This document shows, in pieces, positions 1 to 9,477 of a stretch of 64,000 nucleotides of DNA. Under the pieces are notes generated by a model. The model had not been told where the DNA came from, did not search any database, and saw only the letters and a program-made list of their open reading frames with translations. Both the position numbers and the translations under genes were made by a program. Each line of letters begins with the position of its first letter. Within the stretch, counting starts at the first letter, position 1. This DNA comes from Daedaleopsis sinensis (taxonomy: Eukaryota > Basidiomycota > Agaricomycetes > Polyporales > Polyporaceae), in NCBI GenBank assembly GCA_033807695.1, contig CM066309.1, positions 3,100,001 through 3,164,000 of the forward strand. Reading direction: 5' to 3'.

Positions 1-1049
1 CGTGGACACACCTGCTCCCGCCGTAATTGCGGATCTCGACGTGCGACACGTCCGATTGCCCTACGAAACGAATCGCGGTCAGCACTGCACTCGACACGAG
101 CGCGAGCACGAGCACGCCGACGACGCTCACCGTGCGCCCGTGTGATATAGACCCAAGATGCGTGCTGCAAGGCTTGTCTCGCACACGAAGCGTCGCGACT
201 CGCACATGGGCAGGCACGACGCCGTCCACTGCGTGCCCGCGACTCGGACGGCGCAGACGACGACACTGGGACCTGTGAGGCGCGATCAGCGCTGTGCACG
301 AGCTGGGACTACGACCGGACGGACGGACGTGAATGTACGTCGACTGGTGGGTGGTGGGTAGACGAGCATTCGTGCTCAGGACACCGGTGGCACGCGGATC
401 TGGTGAGTAGTAACAGAACCACAGCACGATGTAGCACAGATGAGCTTACTTTACCGCGTGACGGTGGCTCAGAACTCCCGGCGATCGTGTTGCGCTCTCG
501 CTGTGTCACAGGTGAGAACTGCACGAGAGGGACTGACAAGTGAGCACGTACCGTACCGTATCCGCCTTCGGACAAGGTCCAAGCCGCGCCCGCGACGCCA
601 TCTCGCGATCTTCGACCGAGCGCAGGTACTTCAGTACCGTCTGATCCCTCCACTGCACGACAGTCGTCTGCGTGCCACGTCTCTTCCGGAACGCTTGAAA
701 CGCGATAGGCGACACGTACCGTCATTCTATGACCGGCCGCGCGCGAGAAGCTGCAAGGCCGACACGTACCGTGAACATCCTCCACTCCGAGTTCTCCCGA
801 CGTCCGCTACCTCTCTCCGAGTCCTCTCTCTGTGATCTCCCGCTCGCGACCTCGCCTTTGCAATTCAGCACGTCCTGGTGAGCTCCCCTTGGCCACCCGT
901 CCATCTGCGATGCCTCTGCACCGCAGCCGGTCGTCTGCTAGCATCTCAGGTGAGTGCTCCATTCCGGGCCGCGTGATTCACGCATCCGCGGCAGACAAAA
1001 ACTGAACGCTCGTGCCACCGGACTCGCGTGCACATCGCAGATGAGTCCC
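1..1049. other. Gene-free sequence before the satellite block
   Basis: Several overlapping open frames occur on both strands, but all have low-complexity, Arg/Ser/Cys-rich translations, none resembles a known family, and none shows a consistent exon chain. I see no RNA gene. It may be a more degenerate part of the repeat that follows. Confidence 0.5.
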
Positions 1050-2170
1050 GGGGACATCATCTGAGACGACGAGTGCCTGCATTGCACGGATGCAGCCCTC
1101 CGAGCACCTCTCGCGCTTATATACATCGCCAGAAACCTAATGGACGACAGCCGAGTGCACGGTGCGGAGAAGACCGCGATCATCCCTCCGCAACTCTACA
1201 GAATCGGCCGCGATGCCCTCTGAACACGCATCTCCCCCGGGCACCACTCTTAGCGGCGCGTCCGCCCTCCTCGACATCTCCACTCCCGCCAGGTGAGTCC
1301 CCATTTGACAGGCGGTGTACCGTCCGCATCGCACAAGCCGCCGGGACTCGTGGGACCTCACAGAAGGTTATCCAAGAGCCGTGCTCACCGCCGCTGGAGC
1401 ACCTCTCACGCTCTGCCAGCAGACGTGCGGGGTGCGCCAGTTCACGCCTCCGCGACGGCCGAGATCTCCGGAATCATCCCTGAGCTGGCGACAAGCACGA
1501 CGATTCTTTGGCCCCAGAGATTCACGTGAGCAAATTGTCGTGCTCTCTCGGTAACGCGACAGCGTACGGGAGCTGAGTCGCCGCACAGTACCGACGGGCC
1601 TCTGGAGCACCATGCAGCGCGCGCATGGTGCGCCAGATGACGGCCAAGGGCGCGGTTTCGAGAGGACCGCGATCATCCCTGCGGAGTTCTGCAGGGACAG
1701 GCCCCGAGCGTGTACCGCGAACTCATTGAGCGAGCTCGGAAGGCACGTTTCCGTCTCCGGGAGCCACGATGAGCTCTGCAAATCGCGCTCACCACCGGAG
1801 CACCCCTCGTGCTCTGGCGACATACGCAGAACGTGCGGGGTGTGCCAGTGTGCGGTTCCGGGAAGACCGCGATCATCCCTGAATCCGGCCATGAGCACGT
1901 ACCTTGGACACTTTCAGCACACCTCGGACGGTATGTTTCCGTCTGGCACCGTTCACGACGAGCATGTGCTCTCGCTGACATGACAGCGTTTGAGAGCTGA
2001 CTCGTCGGTGCACTGCGGCGGCGGCTCGCACTCACCTCCGGAGCACCATGCAGAGGTTTCGGGGTGCGCCAGAGGCGAATGCGCGGCTCCGGGAAGACCG
2101 CAATCATCCCTGTGGAGTACTGCAGGGGCATGTCCGATCCGCGGTACCGCGACACCCGCCGGGAGCAACT
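1050..2170. repeat. Degenerate tandem repeat, about 200-300 bp per unit
   Basis: A core close to GACCGCGATCATCCCT recurs near 1172, 1466 (diverged), 1664, 1865 and 2096. A second shared block, a variant of GGAGCACC followed by GTGCGCCAG, precedes each core near 1090, 1393, 1602, 1795 and 2038. Spacings are about 295, 200, 200 and 230 bp. The units diverge enough that open frames differ between copies, so this reads as non-coding satellite or minisatellite DNA, not a repeat protein. A dot-plot would define the true unit length. Confidence 0.7.
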
Positions 2171-2718
2171 CAGAAGCTCAATGGAGGTGTGCCCTTGTCA
2201 GATACCCACCGACAGCCTCCGCTCTACACGTCGCTGCACTCGGACGACTGTCAATCGCAAGAACAGGCTCCGAGGACGTGTCTCGAGCAATCCTCCCGCT
2301 CTCCAGCCTTGCTCGCGGATCCGTCGTGGACCGATCGCAGTTCGGACCCGAGCAGAAATGGGAAGGGACCGCACCGTCTCTCTTCGAGCGAGACTGTAGC
2401 CTCTGCGTCCGCGACGGCCATCTTTGTGCGTCCGTCCGGTCTTCTTTCCAGCTCGCTTGAGGGCTCGAACGCGATTGTGAGCGATCAAGGAGTGCGCAAG
2501 AACTTGTATTAGAAGGTGCGCAATCCTCGCTTTGCTGCCGCCGCGTCTCCTAACGCCAGACAGATTGTGAACGCGTACCCCGACGGCTGGCTGACGTCGG
2601 GTCAGATCTCGCGCGAAGGTCAGTGCTCGCAACATTGTTGATGTGGCTGCAGGCCTGACAACCATCTTACAGTGAGCGTCATGAAGAAGAAGTACGAGAA
2701 GGAGTCGATGGAGAACGA
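2171..2718. other. Unassigned sequence upstream of HPC2
   Basis: No recognisable protein is encoded. An upstream exon of the HPC2 gene could lie here, because the HPC2 frame is open only back to 2659 with no ATG. A plausible 3' splice site (TTACAG) ends at 2672. Confidence 0.35.
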
Positions 2719-3992
2719 GTGAGGAGTTTTCGGCGTCGTACCTGCGTGGGATCGGCCGCCGTCGACCCCGTCAAGGTCCACGACGAGTCCGACGACGACT
2801 CGGAAGACTCCGGGACCGACACCCCGCCACGCTCCCCCTCGTCAGCACACCGCTCTCCCATCCCCGTTGACGATGATGACCAGCCGCCTTCTGCCGACCC
2901 ACCACCCTCCTCGAGCGCTGCCGAGGGCGCTGCGTCGTCCAGCGAGGCCATCGCCGCCCCCGACGCCGCCAGGGGCCTCAAGTCGAAGCCATCATCGTCC
3001 AGCGTAGCCGCAGGCGCTAAATCCAAGTCCACCAAATCCGCCGCCCCCCGTGCCTCCTCCCCGTCTCCCCCTCCTGCCCCGGCCCGCCTGCCTCTGCAGA
3101 CGATCCGCTTGGCGATCTCGCTCGGTGGCCCCGACGACTACGAGATCAACATCTCCGAGCTTGCGAATCAGACTGGCCAGCGTCCGGCCACACCCGTCCT
3201 CGCAGCCAAGTGCGACACTAGCGACAAGAGCGAGGGCGACGACAAGGCGGAGCCCCCCAAACAGCAGCCTGAGCCGGCGGACCAGCAGGGAAAACAGCGC
3301 AGGAAGGTATGTCTCTCTTCCTCCACCTTCGTACGTCCAGCAAGAGGGGCGGTGCGTGGTAGGCTGCGGAGCACCGCATACAGCCAACAACGAGCAGGAT
3401 GCGTCGGGCGTCGTCAGGCAAGAACATCTCCAGACCGCTCTACAGCTGCATACTCGTGGCGGATGATGCTCTGGAGTACTACTCTGGAGTAGCATCCGTC
3501 GTGCAACACTAGACAAAGTGTCGCAGGCGTCCGCTACCTGCGTGTGACCTACCTGTGCTTGCTCCACGCAGCGGCGGAATCGCGCATCGGAGTACTACGA
3601 TACCGCGGACCCCTTCATCGACGACTCGGAACTCGCACAAGATGAGCAAACGTTCTTCGCACAAACGAGGATCTACGTCTCGAGCGGGCAGGTCGCGCTC
3701 ATGAACAAGTAGGCGCATACATCCCTCCTTCGCGGCCACCTCTGACCAATATCTTTGCAGGCCGTCAACCAAGAAGCCCAAGTCGAAGAAGATCAACATC
3801 CTTGCTCCATCAGCCTCCATCTCTGCCGCGCTATCTACCGCGACTCTTCCGCTGCCAGCTCTGTCGGTCGCAGGTCCATCCAACGGCGTGTATTCTGTAT
3901 CGCACGCTCCGCCCTCAAGGGACAAGATCGAGGATGGATCCCGGGACGCCCCTATCGCGCTCGGCGACACTAAGGGTGTGCGGGGCATCTGA
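2719..3992 (+). CDS. HPC2: HPC2/ubinuclein-type subunit of the HIR histone chaperone complex
   Basis: Modelled exons are 2719-3306, 3572-3708 and 3761-3992, giving about 318 residues from the first frame position used here. Exon 1 encodes an acidic, Ser/Pro/Lys-rich, probably disordered N-terminus. Exon 2 carries the Hpc2-related domain, with the characteristic core YYDTADPFIDDSEL followed by FFAQT and YVSSGQVALM. Known family role: Hpc2/ubinuclein binds Hir1/Hir2 and contributes to replication-independent H3-H4 deposition in the nucleus. A basic KKPKSKK stretch in exon 3 could act as a nuclear localisation signal (inference). The start is unresolved: no ATG is in frame after the stop at 2656-2658, so an upstream exon is probably missing from this model. 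The product resembles short fungal Hpc2 proteins, not long animal ubinucleins. HIR1 lies 17 kb downstream. Confidence 0.8.
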
Positions 3993-4352
3993 ATGCAGGC
4001 AGAGGATCGTCAGTTGGCGGACTCACACGGGCGGATCGAGATCGGTCTTACCGTTCTCAGCTTGCGCCGCTGTCTCTGGCGGAGAGAGCATGTGCACGGC
4101 GGGGCGGGCTCCGAGTCCGGGGTGGGAGATGTCGGCCCCCGAGTCTGTGCGGCGGGGCTGCGTGCTGGGACAGAACGTCGACGAGCGCAGACAATACAAC
4201 ACATGTACAGTGCAGAATACGTACCTTCTGGTCGGGAGAGTAGTCAGCTCGCGACGGTGGACAGTCCGGGGCACGAGACTTACCGGCAAGACTCGGAAAG
4301 CGGCGGCCGTGCCCATCTCGTGCAGCATGACGATTTTGAGAAGTCGTCTGCC

Positions 4353-5170
4353 CGGCCGCGGAGCACGTTGAGCACGTCACGCTCGACCTGTAAATCGGTC
4401 GTCCGCTCCTTCGGCGGCGGCCCGGCGGCATGTGCGCGAGATCTCTTGCTTGTTGTCGGGGGTGCCCATGAAATTGAACGCGGTTTTTTCGACCTCGTCG
4501 GATCGACGCGAGACAGGGCGCGTCCGGCGGGGAGCGTCCACCGCATCCTGTGAACTGTTAGCACGCGAGACATTGAGAATTCGAGGAGATATGTAAGAAA
4601 TTGTGACGGCGGCCGAACCTTTTTGGGCACATGTCGTGCAGGACAGCGTCGGAGACGTCCCGCGGCGTTCAAGTTGCACAGGCCGTTCCCATCGCTGTGG
4701 GCCTTGATGTGGAGGACGGCGGGTGCTGAGCGGTCGAGGGGAAGCGGTTGTCGGCGGCCGTCGTGTACATATCGTGAATGGCGACGATTTTGCGCCCTCG
4801 TCTGAGCGGCCGCGGAGCACGTCAGGGCCGTCGTATACGAGGTGTAGATGGGCCGTTCACTTCTTCCGCAGCGATCCAACAGCTTGTGCGCGAGATCTCG
4901 CACGTGCTTGTCGAGGGAGTCCATGAAATCGCGCCGAACGCGAATTTTTCGATCTGGTCGGATCGACGCGAGACAGGGCGCGTCCGGCGGAAAACGTTCA
5001 CTGCGTTCTGTGAGTAGGTGTTAGCACGAGAGACGTTGAGAACTCGGGCAGATATGTCAGGAATTGTGACGGCGGCCGCACCTTTTTGGGCACATGTCGT
5101 GCGGGACAGCGTCATGGACGTTCCGCGGCGTTGTGCAGGCTGTGCCCGTCGTCGTGAGCACTGAATTGAG
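4353..5170. repeat. Imperfect tandem duplication, about 460 bp per unit
   Basis: Several blocks recur at a spacing of 454-465 bp. CGGCCGCGGAGCACGT occurs at 4353 and 4807. GATCGACGCGAGACAGGGCG occurs at 4501 and 4961. A block starting GTGACGGCGGCCG and running into CCTTTTTGGGCACATGTCGTG occurs at 4601 and 5066. Indels keep open frames from matching between units. It is non-coding as far as I can see, and related in style to the block at 1050-2170 on the other side of HPC2. Confidence 0.75.
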
Positions 5171-5389
5171 GACAGCGGGGGCTGAGCGGTCGAGGGTAAG
5201 CGGATCGTCGTTGAGGAGGCATGAGATCCCGCAGATTTTGATGAGATCGAGGGCGCGCGACATGCGCACAGTGTCGGCCAAAGGCGGGCGTGTCCGAGTG
5301 TGTCAGACAGCTAGAAGGGGACGTGATCAGCTGGAAAGAAAGATAAGATGTGCTTACAGAGTGGGGGGAGCGGGGACGGTCGTCTGCGA

Positions 5390-5750
5390 GGACGTTGAAG
5401 TTCCGGGTGGTGTGCATCCTAGATACGAGGTGGAAGGCATCGAGGGAACGCAGATAGCCAGTGGGATGTCGTACTGTACGGCTTGGGTCGTACAAGACTG
5501 TTCGCATGCAGAGAGATAGCATGGCGGTCGAGTGTTTGAGAGAGATCGGGGGGCTCCTCACACCGAGTCTCAGAGTGGGCGGAGTGCGAGACGGTTGTCC
5601 GCAAGGACGTTCCGGGTGGTGTGCGTCCTAGATGCGAGGTAGAAGGCGTCGAGGGGACGCAGAGAGTGCGGGTGCGAGGTGGATGTCGCATTGTACGGCT
5701 TGGATCGTACAGGACTGCTCGCATGCAGAGAGATACACACGGTGCCCGCG
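5390..5750. repeat. Imperfect tandem duplication, about 210-217 bp per unit
   Basis: CCGGGTGGTGTGC appears at 5403 and 5612, and GCATGCAGAGAGATA at 5504 and 5721. Between them both units share a run containing GAGGTRGAAGGCRTCGAGG and a TGTACGGCTTGG block. This duplication directly follows the 460-bp repeat and differs from it in unit sequence. Confidence 0.7.
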
Positions 5751-6079
5751 CGTTAAGGGAGATCGGGGCAGTTGATGGGGCTCCTCACGCTGAGTCGTCT
5801 CCGAGTGGTACGAGGAGGACGGAGGGAAGGGATGGATGGCAGTCGGACAAGAGGGGCACTCACTGGAGGGGCGGAGGCGAGAACTGACAGAGGACGTACC
5901 ACAGTGAGCGTTGAGACGGGCGGAGGGCACGCATACACGAGTGTCATGGGGCAGGGACGAACGGATGGATTAAGTACATAGTACAGGAGGAGTGCGATAC
6001 GGACAGGAGACGATCGCAGAGGGGGCACTCACCTGCAGGGCAGATCGGAGGCTGGAGGCAGCGAGCGCAGTCAGTGCGT
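5751..6079. other. Unassigned G/A-rich stretch
   Basis: The top strand is purine-rich (GGAGGACGGAGGG-type runs). No coding family was recognised. It may be the eroded 3' part of the acyl-CoA synthetase remnant next to it. Confidence 0.3.
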
Positions 6080-6625
6080 GGAGCAGTCGCCAGTAGAGAG
6101 TCGATAAGCGAGAGAGAGGACGAAAGGAAGGAGACGTGTCGTCGGTGTTGAGATGGTGCCTGAGCAGTTGGTAGACAGCCCGACGGATGCAGCCAGGTTG
6201 CTATAAGTGATGACGACGCCCTTCGCGCACCGGTGGTACCACTAGTGTACATGATGCACGAGATATCGCTGGGTGCAGGCCGCCGGCTCTTCAAGTCCTC
6301 CGTGGTCGTGCCCTCGCCGAGCTTGTGCAGCTCGTCGATGGAGATGACCTTGATGTTTTCACATGCCACCAGGATCTTGTCGACGAGTGCTTGCTTCGGC
6401 TTGCTGGAGTCATAGACAACGACTCGGAGTCGCAGCAAGGGCACGTGCTCTGCTACGTTCACGATAACCGGGAGCAGCTCTGCATTTGTGATCATGCCGG
6501 CGCACTTGGGCTCATTCAACGAGGGAGTGCCGCAGTCCAGACTCTCCGAGTGTGTCATATGCGGTGGCGATGGCGGTACCGATAAGGTTGCACCCAGGCC
6601 GTGCAGAAGAACACGGTCATCCTAG
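6080..6625 (-). pseudogene. Frameshifted fragment of a long-chain acyl-CoA synthetase (AMP-binding family)
   Basis: On the minus strand the translation reads through a segment typical of fungal FAA1-type ligases: IATAYDTLGESGLRHS, then NAELLPVIVNVAEHVP, KPKQALVDKI, NIKVISIDEL and the AMP-binding P-loop MYTSGTTGA. Two breaks are visible. An extra 4 bases lie near 6514-6520, between the GLRHSL and NEPKCAG segments. One base is missing near 6224-6226, immediately after YTSGTTGA, so the expected PKGVV and NLAASVG residues appear in another frame. Neither the N-terminal part nor the catalytic C-terminus of a roughly 700-residue enzyme is present. This is a dead fragment, not a working gene. It may be a dispersed duplicate of an intact gene elsewhere in the genome. 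Confidence 0.85.
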
Positions 6626-7437
6626 TAGTAGTAGGAAAGTAATATCAGTGCCAGGAGATTGCACAGAGCTACTCTGCGTACCGAACTGCAAGGTCTGGAG
6701 TGACGTGTACCTCATCAATATAAGCAACCCTAGGAAGGGCGAGTAAGAGAAGAAGCGCTAGTGGCTGTGCAGCAAGGCGCTAGTGGAACCCTAATGTGCC
6801 ACCCTAACCCTAGGCTAGGGGCAAAAGAGTAACAAACTTTCTTACCTTGTCTTATGTAATACTAATCCTCCAGTAATCGGGGTTCGAAAGATATTCCCAC
6901 GGGGTCAAGTTCACGTTACATGGGTTGGCGGGGAACGTCGCTGTTAAAAAACGATTTCCTTCGTTAACACTCATCAATCGTAATGGGATGACATCTGGGG
7001 AAGGTTGGACCTCGATGAGAACCCCGCATGGGTATGAGAGGTACTAAACAGTTCTGGTAATAAGGCTTTACACGCAGGCAGGGCGGCAGAGTGTTGTGTA
7101 TGGAGGCGATGCGACGAGCGCGATACCAGCGTATGGAGCGCAGCTCAAAACTGTTGATCAGGAATCGGGATCTGTCAAGTTATATTTGGTACGGGTCGAA
7201 AGTTCGAGCTCGAGTTGAAGGTGTACATGTGTATTTGACAAGTGTGTTCACATAGATGTTGATGAAAATTGCGAGTCGTGCCAGTGGGAACATGGACACA
7301 CCGAGTGAATTCCGCCCGGAGCTTCGACTTCAACCGGTCCGCAGATATCTCTCCATACTAAATCATCAAGGGTTCAGCGGCTTCGAAGGAAGCTTAAGTA
7401 AATGGGCGCACCTTGACAGCAGAACCGCCACAGAATG
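6626..7437. other. Gene-free stretch with a short telomere-like motif
   Basis: I see no coding family and no RNA gene. Around 6783-6825 the sequence contains CCCTAA, CCCTAACCCTA and CTAGGGG close together, loosely like fungal telomere repeats (TTAGGG), but only about three units. Confidence 0.4.
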
Positions 7438-8104
7438 TCAGGCATGGCCTGGGGCTCGCATATTCACTTCGTGCGCCCGATATACTTGTCTCCAATCCAG
7501 GCACCGGATAGTTTTCCATGGTTGAACGGTGTGTGACTTCTCCGTACGGACGAGCGGCTCGATTCGCAAGTCCCTGCGACATAGAACCATCTGCCGGAGA
7601 TAGTTGATGCAATGTGCTGTCAAGCCGTTTGGGTGCTCCCGCTTTGCGTAGGTCTGGCGGAGGATGTCGAGGCAGCGAAGTTGATGGAACATCGCAGGCA
7701 TGTAGACTGCCTGCCCGTTGTCATGAGTCCTGTCGCCGATGAGAACGGTGCCACCGTTCGAAGGTATGAGTGCACGCCATTCGGATTCCGCTTCGGTGGA
7801 GTTTAGCTGGTAGTGCACGGATGCCTCGAAAGACATGGCGACTGGCTGAAGTGGACCGATGTTCCATACGGGGGAAATGCCGGGGTGAGGGAGGTCTGCT
7901 CGTTCCCGTGATGAGTGCCTACTGCCAATGTGACAAGAGATGGTATATAAATTACTCACTCGTGCGGGAAAATGTGTTGAACATCACATTCACAGCCGAA
8001 CTCGGAGTCTCGAGGAAGGCTGTAGTGCATATGACGACCGCCAACAAGCTAGTCGTCAAGAAAGCGACTACTCCGACGATTGGGGAAGTACAAATTGAAG
8101 ACAT
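7438..8104 (-). CDS. UstYa-like (DUF3328) membrane-anchored protein, first copy
   Basis: Proposed exons are 8104-7960 and 7895-7438 (GTGAGT donor, CAG acceptor, 64-nt intron), giving about 200 residues. A single membrane segment lies near residues 9-27 (VVAFLTTSLLAVVI). It is followed by the family pattern LPHP, then a domain with SVHYQLNST. The paired motifs that define UstYa proteins are HQLRC and, after a spacer, HCINYLRQMVLC. Known role: UstYa homologues act as oxidases or cyclases in fungal dikaritin ribosomal-peptide pathways, and related copies occur in other secondary-metabolite clusters. Oddity: the first motif is normally HxxHC, and here the second His is Arg, so activity may be reduced or altered. 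An ATG 96 nt upstream (8200) is in frame, but 8104 puts the membrane segment near the N-terminus as in the neighbouring copy. Confidence 0.8.
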
Positions 8105-8845
8105 GAGCAGAGGATGGGCCACGGGTGCGAGTCGGTGCGTACGGTTTGTACCTCCTAGGAAGATGGAGGCTCCTGGATAGCAGGAGATGCTCTGTTCCAT
8201 GCGGGAATCACGGCTAGAAGCAGAAATGTCAGCGGATAACTTGATGTTCCTGGTGGGCGCTGGTTGCGGTACACGTTCCCACTGACCTTCTAGATAATCA
8301 GGCAGTTCTAGAATGCCTGACGTACGAAAATAGTCTCGATTAATCGTGTGATATTATTCAACGATAGAAGAGCCGTACTTACCGGCAGCATCGTTCTCGA
8401 AGGCAGATGGTTCGCACATCTGCATCAAGGGTGAATGCGTGCGCGTGTTGATGCGCCTGGCAACTAAAGTTTAGCTATGTGGGATAGATACATAGCCTTG
8501 ACCGTTGTCTACGACCGTATGGCAGAGATGGGACGCTCAGGCAGCATGACCGCACCGCAGGTCTACAATTACTGGGGCGCTTGAGAGACGACCAGCTGAG
8601 CGGTGAGCGCATCTATGACACAATAGATATCCTGAGTGCCAAGTGTCCACAAAGTAAGTCATTTTACATCCTGTCCCACACATTAACATCTAGTTCCACA
8701 CCGGGTGTAAATTTATCGAGTGGATACAAGGGTCACTGCTTGCACGCCGGTCGCCGCCGAACTGCCGAGAGTACCTGTAACTAGTTGTCAGAGGTGCTGC
8801 AGAGCCCGGACACAGAGAGAGCGAACTATTAGCACCTCGCAAAAA
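8105..8845. other. Spacer between the two UstYa-like genes
   Basis: No coding family was recognised. The stretch would contain the promoter of the upstream minus-strand gene and the 3' region of the second copy. Confidence 0.4.
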
Positions 8846-9477
8846 TCATTTCGCATGCTTCCATTTTTCCTCCATAGCATCGTACACCTGCCTCCAATCT
8901 TGACATAAATGGATGCTTCCAACCTCCTTAACACCTGTGTTGTAGTCACGTTCTAGGATATCGGCGGGTTCAAGTGTCAGGTCCGGCACACACATAATCG
9001 TTTGGCGGAAGTACTGCAGGCAGTGCGCGAAGTGCTCCTGCATCGAGAGACGGTAGTCGCCAGCGACAGCGGCGCGCATGAGGCGGAGACAATGTTGCTG
9101 GTGGAACATCGAGGTGGTGAATGCTCGGTCCTCGGGTCCATCGTGGAAGTATAGCTGGCCAGCGGGGGTAGTTGTTGCCCATTCTTCACGTGCATCGGGC
9201 CCAGTGATAGCATAATGCACTGGATCTTCGATGACCAAGGCGACTTGGGGCATTGGAGGAAGTTCCCAGTACTCCGGATAGTCGTCCCCTACGAATGCTA
9301 GATTACCTATCATGCTCAGTGGCATGCTCACGTGAGATGTTAGATGCACGTACAGTATCCTTTGGTAGTCGCGAAGCCCGGCTTGGCATGATAGCTCCAG
9401 AACGTATCGAGGAGAGTGAGGAAGACGATGCAGAGGACACTTAGCAAGGTGACGGAACTAGGCGTAAAACTGGTCAT
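8846..9477 (-). CDS. UstYa-like (DUF3328) membrane-anchored protein, second copy
   Basis: Exons are 9477-9354 and 9297-8846 (56-nt intron, phase 1), giving 191 residues. The N-terminus has a membrane anchor around residues 9-25 (VTLLSVLCIVFLTLLDTFW). The junction restores the family hallmark GYSFVGDDYPEYWELPP. Both signature motifs are complete: FHQQHCLRLMR, then HCLQYFRQTIMC, then DLTLEP. This copy is therefore expected to be active, unlike its neighbour with HQLRC. The two copies are on the same strand, 742 bp apart, and probably arose by duplication. Family knowledge links such proteins to peptide oxidation in ribosomal-peptide pathways. The substrate here is unknown, but a secreted peptide with a Kex2 site lies 4.6 kb away on the same strand. 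Confidence 0.88.

Noticed and set aside
1050..2170. CRISPR-like or protein-coding repeat array
   Set aside because: Units are about 200 bp, diverged and frame-inconsistent in a eukaryotic sequence. There are no short identical repeats with spacers.
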